DNA from: Phycisphaerales bacterium
GTDB taxonomy: Bacteria > Planctomycetota > Phycisphaerae > Phycisphaerales > SM1A02
Length of the DNA stretch: 64,000 bases
Assembly: GCA_014238785.1 (NCBI GenBank)
Contig: JABAAL010000022.1
Location: 1 to 64,000 of the forward strand
Direction: 5' to 3'
Shown here: piece after piece, positions 37,088 to 46,314 of the stretch
Position numbering within the stretch: position 1 is the first letter of the stretch
Layout: each line of letters begins with the position of its first letter
The notes under the pieces: generated by a model
Told to the model about the DNA's origin: nothing
The model's input: only the letters and a program-made list of their open reading frames with translations
Databases searched by the model: none
Translations under genes and position numbers: made by a program

Positions 37088-37850
37088 TGGCATTCGAGCC
37101 CCTGGAATTATTGCACTACATAAAGCATTGCAAGGACTTGGAGAACTTTTTGTGTTTGCACCCGAAACGGTGCAATCCGCAACAAGCCATGGCATTACAT
37201 ACACAACACCTCTCATGACTCAACAAGTCAACGTCACGGAAAGTATGTCAGGTGTTGCAGTTGATGGCCGGCCTGCTGATTGTGTAAAACTTGCAATGCG
37301 CGCACTTTGGGAGGAACGTTTCGGCGATGGCACAAAACCAGACTTGACTATAAGCGGTATGAACAGCGGTTCAAATGTTGGCATTAACATCATTTATTCA
37401 GGCACAGTCGCTGCAGCAATTGAGTCTGCTTTTCTTGGCGTGCCATCGATTGCAGTTAGCTTGCATTTAAAGAATAGGGAACGTACATGTTTTGACAGAG
37501 CAGCGGAGATAGCAAGGAGTGTTATCGACAAAGTGCTTCAGAATAAACTTGAACCACATGAAGTAATCAATATTAATATTCCAAAATGTGAAACGACCGA
37601 TAGATTAATGCCAGAAATCAAAGTGGTTGACATGAACGCAGCTGGCGATCTTGGCTTTTATGATAAACGAATTGCTCCAGATGGAAGAACGTACTATTGG
37701 GCAGCGGGTGATGGAATGGCGTTTTCGCACACTGCCAAAGGTAGCGACGTCGAAGCGCTAAAACAGGGATTTGTAACCGTGACCCCCCTGAATTATGTGT
37801 TAACAGATACAAGTCGTATGAGTTTGTGGAGTGAACGGATGTCTTCTTAG
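37062..37850 (+). CDS. surE: 5'/3'-nucleotidase SurE
   Basis: 262 aa. The N terminus MKILLTNDDGIRAPGI carries the NDD metal site, followed by VFAPETVQSATSHGIT, SGMNSGSNVGINIIYSGTVAAAIE and IPSIAVS-like blocks typical of SurE. It dephosphorylates nucleoside 5'- and 3'-monophosphates and short polyphosphates. The first 26 bases lie inside the glycosyltransferase gene, so translation is probably coupled. Its stop overlaps the stop of the convergent TonB-like gene. Confidence 0.94.
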   Translation: MKILLTNDDGIRAPGIIALHKALQGLGELFVFAPETVQSATSHGITYTTPLMTQQVNVTESMSGVAVDGRPADCVKLAMRALWEERFGDGTKPDLTISGMNSGSNVGINIIYSGTVAAAIESAFLGVPSIAVSLHLKNRERTCFDRAAEIARSVIDKVLQNKLEPHEVININIPKCETTDRLMPEIKVVDMNAAGDLGFYDKRIAPDGRTYYWAAGDGMAFSHTAKGSDVEALKQGFVTVTPLNYVLTDTSRMSLWSERMSS

Positions 37851-38683
37851 TGAGAAAACAAAAGGTGAATAGTAATTTTTACAGTTTCCTCATCTTTAAG
37901 CGCCTCAACTTGTTCTCCCGAAGCTCTCCATCTGTAAAGACTATTTTCAATAGCTCTGTCAATCGACACTCCCCCAGTTCCATAAAGTAATACAACAAAA
38001 ATGGGCTTCCCCGTTGTATCAATAAATAGATCTGCAACGACATTCCCCGGTCTTGTAGCGATAAGTTGATTAGGAAAGAACGTTGGTTTTTTTGGTTTGA
38101 GCACAATACCTTGGCCAGCTAGTGGCTTCCCAATCCTCCACTCTTTCTCTGAAACATGGATGATTGACGTTGCTTCTGCATCACGATCAGCGAGAATTTG
38201 TTGAAGCCGATCTTTTTCAACAGAGGTTTCGATTGCCACCTCTTCGGTAATTATTTTTTTTTGAACCTGTGTATTGGGTGGCAATTCTTTAGACGGAAAA
38301 GTGATTGGTACCTTTTTCATTGCCTCAAAAAAATGCGAGGACATTTCAGCCATTGGGTGTGCCAATTTTTTAAGCATTGCAACGGCAGATCTTGCGTCGA
38401 CTAATTCAGATTGCATTTCCGCTTGCTCCACTTCCGAGTATCGCGCAAGGTGTTCTTTGTATTCGTTGTATCCAATCCAAGTGAGGCTAGACTCTTTTGA
38501 ATCATCAATACCCAAATCGATCTCTACCTGTTCAACAATAGGAGTTTCAAGATGTGTCGATTCTGTGGGGACTGTGATCGTTACAGTTCTGTTTATTGCA
38601 TAGACGACAGGGAGAAGGAAGAAATGCAATCCTAATGATGAGGCTATAGCAGCAATCAGAGTAATGTTGTCACGGCGAATCAT
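37847..38683 (-). CDS. TonB-like energy-transducer protein
   Basis: 278 aa. One N-terminal helix (LIAAIASSLGLHFFLLPVVYAI) is followed by a Glu/Lys-rich periplasmic stretch and a C-terminal TonB_C-like domain: NVVADLFIDTTGKPIFVVLLYGTGGVSIDRAIENSLYRWRAS. It lacks the long Pro-rich spacer of enteric TonB. The start overlaps the exbD stop by 4 bases, so the two form a pair. No ExbB gene is nearby. Confidence 0.75.
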   Translation of the reverse strand: MIRRDNITLIAAIASSLGLHFFLLPVVYAINRTVTITVPTESTHLETPIVEQVEIDLGIDDSKESSLTWIGYNEYKEHLARYSEVEQAEMQSELVDARSAVAMLKKLAHPMAEMSSHFFEAMKKVPITFPSKELPPNTQVQKKIITEEVAIETSVEKDRLQQILADRDAEATSIIHVSEKEWRIGKPLAGQGIVLKPKKPTFFPNQLIATRPGNVVADLFIDTTGKPIFVVLLYGTGGVSIDRAIENSLYRWRASGEQVEALKDEETVKITIHLLFSH

Positions 38684-39114
38684 TTGTTCGATGGCTCTTC
38701 TAGGGCGGGAGCACCAACCAAGAAAATTTCAAGCCCGTTACTTCGAAGTTGATCCCACGTTCCAGTAAGAAGGGGCCCACGATCCACCGAAGACTCTCCA
38801 TCTTCGACGACTAAATAAATTGCTGCTTCTGGAATTTCTTTTGATTGCAGAAGAACAGCCTCACCGATTTCATCGAACGGTACGATTTCTTTCCCAACAT
38901 AGATGTTTCCATCAACCGCGATGGTGATGGAAATAATTTGACGTGGTGTAGCGGCCGTTCCGGAAACGTAGGATTCAAGTGGAACCGGCAATACTTCAGC
39001 CCGCACCATAAGTACCATTGCATAGATAAAGAATGTAAGAAGAAGAAAGACGACGTCGATAAGGGGCATCATCTCGACACGAGTATCATGATCTGTGCGA
39101 CGGAGGGGTCGCAT
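38680..39114 (-). CDS. ExbD/TolR-family biopolymer transport protein
   Basis: 144 aa. A short N-terminal cytosolic piece with VEMMPLIDVVFLLLTFFIYAMV carries the membrane helix and the key Asp (PLIDVVF) that responds to proton flow in ExbD/TolR. The periplasmic part is of the usual size. It works with ExbB and TonB to power outer-membrane transport. It follows the STAS gene by 4 bases and overlaps the TonB-like gene. Confidence 0.9.
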   Translation of the reverse strand: MRPLRRTDHDTRVEMMPLIDVVFLLLTFFIYAMVLMVRAEVLPVPLESYVSGTAATPRQIISITIAVDGNIYVGKEIVPFDEIGEAVLLQSKEIPEAAIYLVVEDGESSVDRGPLLTGTWDQLRSNGLEIFLVGAPALEEPSNK

Positions 39115-39118
39115 GCGC

Positions 39119-39454
39119 TTATGAGCCTATGAGAAGAAGGGCAGTTGTAGTGTCTTCAATAAATTCAAAGACTTGGTCAAGACCAGTTGCAAGCATTGTT
39201 GACCAAATGGGATCAGAAATATTACAAATTACCATCCTTCGATCTTTGGTTTGTAATATTTTTTTAATCTCAATGAGCGCGCCAAGGTTCGAAGAATTTA
39301 AGGTTGCAACATTTTGGAGGTCAACAATAACATTTGGGAATGGTTCATTTCCCTCGCGGAGTTTCAGAATTAATGTGTCGGTGTCTTCTGAAAAGTCGGG
39401 CTCATCAAGCAGCTCCATTATTAATATATTGTCATCCCATTGGTTTAAAGTCAT
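39119..39454 (-). CDS. STAS-domain protein, anti-anti-sigma-factor like
   Basis: 111 aa single STAS domain. The pattern NVIVDLQNVATLNSSNLGALIEIKKIL carries the conserved DLxxVxxxNSSxLG helix start with a Ser at the usual phosphorylation place. Such proteins switch partners when phosphorylated by anti-sigma kinases and dephosphorylated by SpoIIE/RsbU phosphatases; one such phosphatase is encoded at 54.3-56.4 kb, but a link is only inference. It overlaps the gyrA stop by 4 bases, an unusual neighbour. Confidence 0.85.
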   Translation of the reverse strand: MTLNQWDDNILIMELLDEPDFSEDTDTLILKLREGNEPFPNVIVDLQNVATLNSSNLGALIEIKKILQTKDRRMVICNISDPIWSTMLATGLDQVFEFIEDTTTALLLIGS

Positions 39455-42051
39455 GCTGGAGAGGATACCGTATCTTCGACGCCTTCGACTTTTGCAGCAG
39501 CAATTAAGCGATCGCCATCTTTAAGGTTTACAACGCGAACACCCTTGGTGTTACGGCCGATAGTTCGGATATCACCAGCAGAGATACGAACAAGCATGCC
39601 ATTTGCCGTGATAAACATCAAACTATCGCTATCGCGAACAGCTCGAATATCTGCAACAAGACCGTTTCGTCCTCCCGTTTGGATATCACGTCGACCCTTA
39701 CCACCCCGAGATTGAGCTCTTGTGGAGCCGTCTTCGCTGTGAACAAGATATTCAAGCATCGGGGTGCGTTTCCCGTAGCCGTTTTCTGTCATTGTCATAA
39801 GATCCGCGTCATCTTCGGCGAGAACACAGCCAACAACTCGATCATCCTTAGCGAGCGAGATGCCTTTGACGCCCGCAGCAGTTCTGCCCATGAGCCGAGC
39901 ATCGGTTTCAACGAATCGGATAGACATTCCTGTTGATGTTCCTAGCAGTACGTGGCACTCGCCATTTGTTTTTATGACATCAACGAGGGAGTCGCCATTA
40001 TTAAGTTTGATTGCGTTAATACCGCCTCGGTTTACATTTCTATATTCTGAAACAGCAGTTCGTTTCACGCGGCCCATAGAAGTTGCAAAGACTAGATTAT
40101 CTTGGCAATTTTCAAAATCTTTAATGTTTCTAAACGTGACAATGTTCTCGCCATCTTTGAGATTTAGCAAGTTTACAATTGCGCGACCACGACTCGTCCT
40201 AGTTGCCTCTGGAATTTGGTACACCTTGATTTGGAATACACGACCGGTGTCGGTAAAACAGAGGAGGTCGTCATGTGTGGACGCGACAAAGATGTGTTCA
40301 ATAAAGTCACCATCTTTTGTTTCGCCACCCTTGATGCCTCGTCCACCACGACCCTGCTCACGGAACGTATCAATGGGTAGTCGTTTTACGTACCCATGGT
40401 GGGAGATGGTGACACAGACGTCGTGTTCTGGAATAAGTGCACCGTAATCGTAATCATCGTCTTCGCCGTCAATAAAGCCAGTCATTCGCGGAGTTGCAAA
40501 TTTTTCTTTGAGTTCGATGCAATCTTCGCGAATAATGTCAAGGACACGTTGTTCATCAGAAAGAATTTCTTCGTATCCATCAATTTTGTTAAGAAGCTCA
40601 GCGTATTCGCCAGTGAGTTTTTCAATTTCAAGTCCAACAAGTTGGATAAGTCGCAATGCGCCGATGGACTCAGCTTGTAATCTAGAGAGCGAAACGCCAT
40701 CTTTTGCTTTTTCAATTAAGCGTTTAGCAATGAACTTTGCATACGCATGTTCTTCAGGAATGCAAAAGTTGCGTTCCATCAATTGGTCAATGGCTTCTTC
40801 GCGAGTTTGACATCCACGGATGAGAGCAATAACTTCGTCAATGTCACAGACTGCGTAAATTAAACCTTCAAGACGGTGTGCAGCTTTTGCAGCTTCTCGA
40901 AGTAGGTGTTCGGTTCGACGGCGAATGACAACTTGGCGGTGTTCTACCCAGCAATCGATGAGACTGCGAAGACTAAGAGTTTGCGGGCGACCCTTGACGA
41001 GTGCAATATTGATGACCGAGACGGTCGATTGCAACGGCGTGAATTTGTAGAGTTGCCGTTCGACAACATCAGGATCAGCCCCTCGTTTGAGATATACAAC
41101 AATTCGAGTTCGCCATTTTTTGCCGGAGAAGTTTTTGATGTCAGAAATGTCTGCAATGCGACCGGTCTTTGCGCAATCGACGATTTTTTCAATCAAGTTG
41201 TTTTGTACAAGTTGGTATGGGATTTCATCGATAATGATGGCTTCACGTTTCCCAATGGTTTCGTGGTGCACACGGCCGCGAACGCGGAGTTTGCCACGAC
41301 CAGTTGCGTATGCTTCCGCTAGTCCTTGCTTACCAACAACAAGACCACCAGTTGGGAAGTCTGGACCAGGAACGAGTGCAAGTAATTCCGAAAGATCCAT
41401 TTCTGGGTTGTCAATAGTTGCAACAATTGCGTCGCAAATTTCACCGACATTATGGGGTGGCATCGAACACGACATGCCAACAGCAATGCCGCTTGAACCG
41501 TTTACCAATAAGTTTGGAAAACGTCCGGGTAGAACCGTTGGCTCATGCCGAGTTTCATCGTAGTTTGGTTTAAAATCGACGGTGTCTAACTTGATGTCAT
41601 CAAGCATCGCAACCGCTGCATGAGTCATGCGGGCTTCGGTGTAACGCATTGCAGCAGGTGGATCACCATCAATCGAACCAAAGTTGCCTTGCTTGTCCAC
41701 AAGCATGACGCGCATCTTCCAGTTTTGGCCCATGTTGACCAAGGTTGGGTAGATGACAGATTCGCCGTGCGGATGGTAGTTGCCCGAAGTATCGCCAGCA
41801 ATTTTTGCACACTTACGGTGCTTGCGACCAGGCGAAAGATTAAGGTCATGCATTGCAACGAGGATTCTTCGTTGCGATGGCTTGAGCCCGTCACGAACGT
41901 CGGGGAGCGCACGATCCATAATGGTAGACATGGCGTACGTCAAGTAACTATCGTGTAACTCGCGTTCAATAAGTTGGTCTACAACATGACCGATGTTGCC
42001 AAATGCGTCGTTGTTTTCTGGTTTGGAATGTTGTTCTGGTTTCTCGCTCAT
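39451..42051 (-). CDS. gyrA: DNA gyrase subunit A
   Basis: 866 aa. The breakage-reunion domain has the catalytic Tyr137 (AAMRYTEAR) and the quinolone region HPHGESVIYPT (Ser98 matches E. coli Ser83, and Pro102 stands where E. coli has Asp87). The C-terminal domain has six beta-pinwheel blades (for example GRVKRTAVSEYRN, GYGKRTPMLEYL) and the GyrA-box-like QSRGGKG near residue 782, which favours GyrA over ParC. It introduces negative supercoils with GyrB, which is not in the window. It is followed by the STAS gene with a 4-base overlap. Confidence 0.96.
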   Translation of the reverse strand: MSEKPEQHSKPENNDAFGNIGHVVDQLIERELHDSYLTYAMSTIMDRALPDVRDGLKPSQRRILVAMHDLNLSPGRKHRKCAKIAGDTSGNYHPHGESVIYPTLVNMGQNWKMRVMLVDKQGNFGSIDGDPPAAMRYTEARMTHAAVAMLDDIKLDTVDFKPNYDETRHEPTVLPGRFPNLLVNGSSGIAVGMSCSMPPHNVGEICDAIVATIDNPEMDLSELLALVPGPDFPTGGLVVGKQGLAEAYATGRGKLRVRGRVHHETIGKREAIIIDEIPYQLVQNNLIEKIVDCAKTGRIADISDIKNFSGKKWRTRIVVYLKRGADPDVVERQLYKFTPLQSTVSVINIALVKGRPQTLSLRSLIDCWVEHRQVVIRRRTEHLLREAAKAAHRLEGLIYAVCDIDEVIALIRGCQTREEAIDQLMERNFCIPEEHAYAKFIAKRLIEKAKDGVSLSRLQAESIGALRLIQLVGLEIEKLTGEYAELLNKIDGYEEILSDEQRVLDIIREDCIELKEKFATPRMTGFIDGEDDDYDYGALIPEHDVCVTISHHGYVKRLPIDTFREQGRGGRGIKGGETKDGDFIEHIFVASTHDDLLCFTDTGRVFQIKVYQIPEATRTSRGRAIVNLLNLKDGENIVTFRNIKDFENCQDNLVFATSMGRVKRTAVSEYRNVNRGGINAIKLNNGDSLVDVIKTNGECHVLLGTSTGMSIRFVETDARLMGRTAAGVKGISLAKDDRVVGCVLAEDDADLMTMTENGYGKRTPMLEYLVHSEDGSTRAQSRGGKGRRDIQTGGRNGLVADIRAVRDSDSLMFITANGMLVRISAGDIRTIGRNTKGVRVVNLKDGDRLIAAAKVEGVEDTVSSPA

Positions 42052-42096
42052 GGGCCCTTTTTGGAAACGATTATTGTACCAGAATGCGCCAGCAAA

Positions 42097-42702
42097 CTAC
42101 GCGTTTGAAGTGCTTGAAAAGGGAGCCTTTAAGAGTAATAAATACTCACAATTCCCAGCCCCTTTTTTGCTTGACTTTTTACCACGAATTGGGGAGATGG
42201 TTTCCCCTAGTAATGTAAGTGAGAGTTCGTCGCATACTGTTTTTACCCGATAAATTACGCGCGAAATGGCTTGCTCTGAAAGTCCTTCGCCGACATTTTC
42301 AGACTGTTTTTCTTCTTTTGTGAGTTCGTAATGTGGCTTTATGAGCGTGACAATGTGGCCACCATTTGTCCACTTCATACTTGCTGGAAGCGCAAGTTTT
42401 TGTGGTGTCCATCCAAGATCAACAACGACAAGGTCTACTTGCTGTGGTGGCTCAACATGAAGCGCATTGGTCCGTTCAAGCGTTGTGACTCGTTCATCAC
42501 TTCTAAGTTTCCAAGTGAATGTTCCGTAGCCTGTGTCAACTGCGAAAATTTTCGAGGCACCCCGTTGCAAGAGGCAATCGGTAAAGCCACCAACATTGCA
42601 ACCGAGATCAGCGCACGTCATTCCAGTGACATCAAAGTTGAATTCTTGTAAAGCGTGTTCGAGTTTTAAACCAGCGCGTGAGACAAACGGTGAATCGCTC
42701 AC
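42097..42702 (-). CDS. TlyA-like FtsJ-family methyltransferase lacking the S4 domain
   Basis: 201 aa. It begins directly at SPFVSRAGLKLEHAL, the point where TlyA proteins pass from their S4 domain into the methyltransferase. The SAM motif is CADLGCNVGGFTDCLLQRGA, followed by VDLVVVDLGWTP (motif IV Asp) and IVTLIKPHYE (motif VI Lys). TlyA 2'-O-methylates rRNA; here the RNA-binding S4 part is missing, so the target is unclear. It sits between lpxI (5 bases upstream) and gyrA (45 bases downstream). Confidence 0.82.
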   Translation of the reverse strand: MSDSPFVSRAGLKLEHALQEFNFDVTGMTCADLGCNVGGFTDCLLQRGASKIFAVDTGYGTFTWKLRSDERVTTLERTNALHVEPPQQVDLVVVDLGWTPQKLALPASMKWTNGGHIVTLIKPHYELTKEEKQSENVGEGLSEQAISRVIYRVKTVCDELSLTLLGETISPIRGKKSSKKGAGNCEYLLLLKAPFSSTSNA

Positions 42703-42707
42703 CGCTA

Positions 42708-43547
42708 CTACGCCATGCCTACAAGTGCGACGCCTGATGCATTAGCGGCTTTGATAACAGCGGGGGCGTCAAGCAAAATAACTCGTCCACTTCCAACAGC
42801 AATACATGTGCAACCAGCTTGTGCAACTTGTTTGATGGTGTTGGTTCCAATCGAGGGTACGTCCGCGCGCATGTCGTGGTCGTCGGCGGCTGTTTTTAAC
42901 AACGTCCATCCGCTCTTTTTACAGAGCGAACCAGTTCGTTCGATGAGTGCCGCGGTTCCTTCAATTGCTTCGATTGCAAGGACGTCGCCTTCGCGTACAG
43001 CCATGGATTGTCCGATGTGCAATTCGGCGCTCTGCGTAAGCAGTGGCCAACCAAATGCAATGTCTGCAGTTTGTTTTGCAGTTGGCGAAACACTTCCAAG
43101 GACGCCACTTCCAGCGAGGTGATCTGAGATGTGTGTAGTTGAATCGATGAGTGTGACTCCAGATTTTTGTAGTTCGTCTGCAATGGCTGATAGAACTGTA
43201 GCATCCCTACGGTCATGTCGCAGGCGCCTGTACCAAAGAAGAAGAGTTGTGAGGTCGGGCGTTAATCGGAGCACGCTAAATTTTTTGTGCATCGCAGTTT
43301 TACCAACGCCCCCAACCATGATGGCGTCATTTGCACCCCATTTTTTTAGTAGGCGGATCCAACGACCGACCCGAGCCATGCCTGCGATGGAAAATGAATC
43401 GCATTCACTTGGGAGTGCCGAATCGTATTGATAGCGTAAGCCAACACAACAGACGCGGTATCCAGCAGCTTTTGCTCCACGTGCAACAAGCACCGGCAAT
43501 ATTCCATTGCCTGCAATCATGCCTAAGATTGGTTTTTCACACGCCAT
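42708..43547 (-). CDS. lpxI: UDP-2,3-diacylglucosamine pyrophosphatase LpxI
   Basis: 279 aa from the ATG at 43547. The N terminus LGMIAGNGILPVLVARGAKAAG and the C-terminal blocks GTAALIERTGSLCKKSGWTLLK, DMRADVPSIGTNTI and AGCTCIAVGSGRVILLD are those of the LpxI (DUF1009) family. It cleaves UDP-diacylglucosamine to lipid X in lipid A synthesis, replacing LpxH. The frame extends to 43592, but the earlier codons give no family match. It is part of the dsbD-to-tonB minus-strand gene run. Confidence 0.92.
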   Translation of the reverse strand: MACEKPILGMIAGNGILPVLVARGAKAAGYRVCCVGLRYQYDSALPSECDSFSIAGMARVGRWIRLLKKWGANDAIMVGGVGKTAMHKKFSVLRLTPDLTTLLLWYRRLRHDRRDATVLSAIADELQKSGVTLIDSTTHISDHLAGSGVLGSVSPTAKQTADIAFGWPLLTQSAELHIGQSMAVREGDVLAIEAIEGTAALIERTGSLCKKSGWTLLKTAADDHDMRADVPSIGTNTIKQVAQAGCTCIAVGSGRVILLDAPAVIKAANASGVALVGMA

Positions 43548-43622
43548 CACCGCATTATACCTAAGCGGCCGGAATTCTAGTGCCAGCCACACTGTGAAGC
43601 AGGAAACTGCCCCGGGGGTCGT

Positions 43623-44210
43623 TTATTTTCCGTGCATGGGCAAAATATCTTCGGGTGATGGCTGGTCGGTTGCGCCAGAAGTAATGTAATCAAGCACGGC
43701 ATCGGGGCATGGGTCGATGAACATCAATTGGCGCAGGGCAGGGCGCATAAAATTGTGTTCGATGCCATGCTCAAGCATTGCAAGAAGCGGGTCAAAGTAG
43801 CCGTCGACATTTACAATGCCAACTGGTTTAGTATGATCGCCGAGTTGCCGGCCGACAAGCACCTCGAAAAACTCTTCGTAAGTGCCAATGCCACCAGGAA
43901 GAACTATGAATGCGTCACCTCTTGCCATCATAAGCGTTCGTCGCTCTTGCATCGTATCCACCACAATTAGTTCGTCGCAATCTTCGTTTGCTTGTTCATG
44001 TGCAACAAGCTTGTGCGTAATCACTCCAACAACTTCGCCGCCATGGTACGCTGCGATTGTTGCAACTTCGCCCATTAACCCAATGCAACCGCCACCATAG
44101 ACAAGCGTCAAATCTCTTTGAGCAAGACCCTTTCCAATAATTTTCGCGGCATCATGAAAACATGGTTCAAGGTTTTGCGATGAGGCACAGTAAACGGAAA
44201 CAGATTTCAT
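43623..44210 (-). CDS. LOG-family (TIGR00730) nucleoside 5'-monophosphate phosphoribohydrolase
   Basis: 195 aa. VSVYCASSQNLEP at the N terminus and the signature PGGIGTYEEFFEVL with the upstream MQERRTLMMARGDAF are the LOG family motifs. These enzymes cut nucleoside monophosphates to base and ribose 5-phosphate, classically in cytokinin activation. In bacteria the true substrate is often unknown. The start overlaps the dsbD stop (ATGA). Confidence 0.9.
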   Translation of the reverse strand: MKSVSVYCASSQNLEPCFHDAAKIIGKGLAQRDLTLVYGGGCIGLMGEVATIAAYHGGEVVGVITHKLVAHEQANEDCDELIVVDTMQERRTLMMARGDAFIVLPGGIGTYEEFFEVLVGRQLGDHTKPVGIVNVDGYFDPLLAMLEHGIEHNFMRPALRQLMFIDPCPDAVLDYITSGATDQPSPEDILPMHGK

Positions 44211-46147
44211 TCACCGCCCCCTGACGAATCTCTTGATTGTTTAATCGCATTAAGCACTTGATCAACCGTGTAAAAATCACCACGGAAATCTTCCTCTCCG
44301 TCTGGTCCAATGATGATGAGCAGGGGAATACGAAGTCCGCCAAGATCATGGAGCAGTGCGTTGCCTGAAACATTGTTTCCTGTCAAATCGATTTTGATTG
44401 GCGTCACATCATCCGCTTCAAACGCTTCTACAACTCGAGAACTATGCAGGACAGTTGACTCAAGCAATTTGCAGTTTAGACACCATTCTGCTGTAAATTC
44501 AAGCACGACGATGTTGCCTTTAGCGAGTTTTTCGTTGAGAATTTCTGGCGTGTAATACTCCCACTCGATCGGACCACTTTCGGTAAGCCGAATGCCAGCA
44601 GCGACTGAACTTGTAGCAATAAAAATACCAATAATAATAAATACACTCTTAAGAGTTATCGTTTTCGCGATACGAAACGTTCGCCATGCGAGCCAAATGC
44701 CAGCAGCGGCTACGCACGCTGCAACAATCCAAAGATAGAAACGTGATGGTGGCGCGCCTTCCTGTTGCAAAAGTCCACTTAATCCAACACCCAAGAAATA
44801 AGCAGCAGCCGCGAGCATAAGAAGGCCCATCACTTGTTTTATAACATCGCTTGCTGCTCCCGCCCTTGGCATTTTTTCAACAAGGTGCGGAAATGCCGCA
44901 AGAACCAAATAGGGGACAGCCATGCCAAAACCAATGGATCCAAATACCGTGAGCGTAAGTATCGGCGACTGTGTTGCGGCCCACGCGGCGGCCGCTCCCA
45001 TGAATGGTGCGGTGCAAGGCGTTGACAATACGGCAGTCATCACACCAAACAAAAACGACCCGCACCATGAATCATGTTTTGGATTTACTTTGTACACGGC
45101 GTTTGGTAAACGGATAGAAAATAATCCGCCCATGCCAATTGCCATGATGCCAATAAACGCGCCTAGAATAATAGTGAATGCTGGATATTGAAAAAGTTGG
45201 TTTATCGCGGTAAATCCTGCAACAAGCGCAATGCCAGCACCAAGAAGAACCCAAAGTGCCATCACGCCGAGCATCATCCAAACGCCGAGGTATAAGGTTT
45301 TTCTGCGATTTCCCGCACTTGCACTAAGCCCCATAATTTTAATTGGAATAACAGGAAGTACGCAAGGTGTTAAGTTCAAAAGAAAACCACCGCCCATTGC
45401 GACAAGTAATAACAGATATAAACCAAAGGGACCATCGGTATTGAGCTTAAATTGTATTCCGAATGCGTCAAACGCAATATCATTATCTGTAGGAGCTGCG
45501 ACACCTGCATGGATGTCTGCAAAGACAGTGCTATCAAACGCATCAAATGTCTTTGGTGCAATTGATGCAGTTGCATCTTCGGGCGCAACTATAGTTATGG
45601 CTGTACTAAAACCATATTCTTCCCAGCCCCATCCATTGGGCTCTGGAGTTGGTGCAAGACACGTTGTATCATCACACACTTGAAAAACTGGTTTGATAAT
45701 GAACGACGCTTCGCCAAGTTTGGCATCGTTTGCAATAGTGACCGGAATATAAATAACTGCTTCGTTAGAAAAAACGCCGTAGTCAACGGATGTTCCCGTG
45801 AACCCAACTTTCACCATAGTTATTTCTGGCCACTGCATGTAATCACTGTGTAACGTGAGCGGTGAACCTTCTGGAAGCGTGAATGCAACTGAAGTTTCAA
45901 TGTAATCTTCAGGATCACCGAGTATCTCTGGAACTTGGGGATCATTTGTGTGCGAATGCCAATGGTCTGCATGCTTGAGGGTGATAGCGATGACAGCATC
46001 GCTGCCGGGGACCGCCTTTTCTGGGCTTATCTGTACCGAAACGGTAACTTTATCACGTGAATCGTGAAAATTACCAGGTTGTGCAATTACAGTGTTCGTG
46101 GCAAATAGGCAACATAGGGTCAAAAACAGTGTTTTAGAGAATTTCAT
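44207..46147 (-). CDS. dsbD: Thiol:disulfide interchange protein DsbD
   Basis: 646 aa from the ATG at 46147. A signal peptide (to about VIAQ) is followed by a periplasmic DsbD-alpha-like domain with the Cys pair CDDTTC near residue 165. Eight or so membrane helices carry the redox Cys in LNLTPCVLPVIP and LSTPCTAPFMG. A C-terminal thioredoxin-like domain has EWCLNC. It moves electrons from cytosolic thioredoxin to the periplasm. The CDDTTC site is typical of the family's alpha domain. It is the first gene of the long minus-strand run and diverges from nusA. Confidence 0.93.
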   Translation of the reverse strand: MKFSKTLFLTLCCLFATNTVIAQPGNFHDSRDKVTVSVQISPEKAVPGSDAVIAITLKHADHWHSHTNDPQVPEILGDPEDYIETSVAFTLPEGSPLTLHSDYMQWPEITMVKVGFTGTSVDYGVFSNEAVIYIPVTIANDAKLGEASFIIKPVFQVCDDTTCLAPTPEPNGWGWEEYGFSTAITIVAPEDATASIAPKTFDAFDSTVFADIHAGVAAPTDNDIAFDAFGIQFKLNTDGPFGLYLLLLVAMGGGFLLNLTPCVLPVIPIKIMGLSASAGNRRKTLYLGVWMMLGVMALWVLLGAGIALVAGFTAINQLFQYPAFTIILGAFIGIMAIGMGGLFSIRLPNAVYKVNPKHDSWCGSFLFGVMTAVLSTPCTAPFMGAAAAWAATQSPILTLTVFGSIGFGMAVPYLVLAAFPHLVEKMPRAGAASDVIKQVMGLLMLAAAAYFLGVGLSGLLQQEGAPPSRFYLWIVAACVAAAGIWLAWRTFRIAKTITLKSVFIIIGIFIATSSVAAGIRLTESGPIEWEYYTPEILNEKLAKGNIVVLEFTAEWCLNCKLLESTVLHSSRVVEAFEADDVTPIKIDLTGNNVSGNALLHDLGGLRIPLLIIIGPDGEEDFRGDFYTVDQVLNAIKQSRDSSGGGE

Positions 46148-46210
46148 AGGTATATATACTACGTCCAACTAGTGGTTGGAGTTGCGTTTTAGTGAATGCG
46201 GGAATACTCT

Positions 46211-46260
46211 GTACCGTTTCACGCTGCTTGCGTAGGCAGCACAGGTACTCATTAAGGAGT
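46211..46260 (+). promoter_or_regulatory. nusA leader: first stem-loop next to a strong ribosome site
   Basis: GTACC/GGTAC (46211-46215 with 46244-46248) encloses GCTGC/GCAGC (46223-46227 with 46236-46240). The following AAGGAG (46254-46259) can instead pair through GAGT (46257-46260) with ACTC at 46247-46250, which overlaps the outer stem. The two pairings exclude each other. Confidence 0.45.
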
Positions 46261-46266
46261 GTGGTA

Positions 46267-46314
46267 ATGATTCTTACTGAATCTTTACAATTTTTTTCTA
46301 GTTATGGCTGCTAA
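46267..46314 (+). CDS. Possible 15-codon leader peptide upstream of nusA
   Basis: ATG at 46267 lies 7 bases after AAGGAG and is followed by 14 codons and TAA (MILTESLQFFSSYGC). It is too short for normal gene finding. A hairpin GGCTGC/GCAGTC (46306-46311 with 46317-46322) covers its stop codon. Further hairpins and an intrinsic terminator follow before nusA, the layout of a translated attenuator. I recognise no known leader peptide; function is inference. Confidence 0.4.
   Translation: MILTESLQFFSSYGC

Noticed and set aside
39860..40447. 195-codon open frame antisense to gyrA
   Set aside because: It lies wholly inside the conserved gyrA coding region, with no domain or start signal; codon bias of gyrA explains it.
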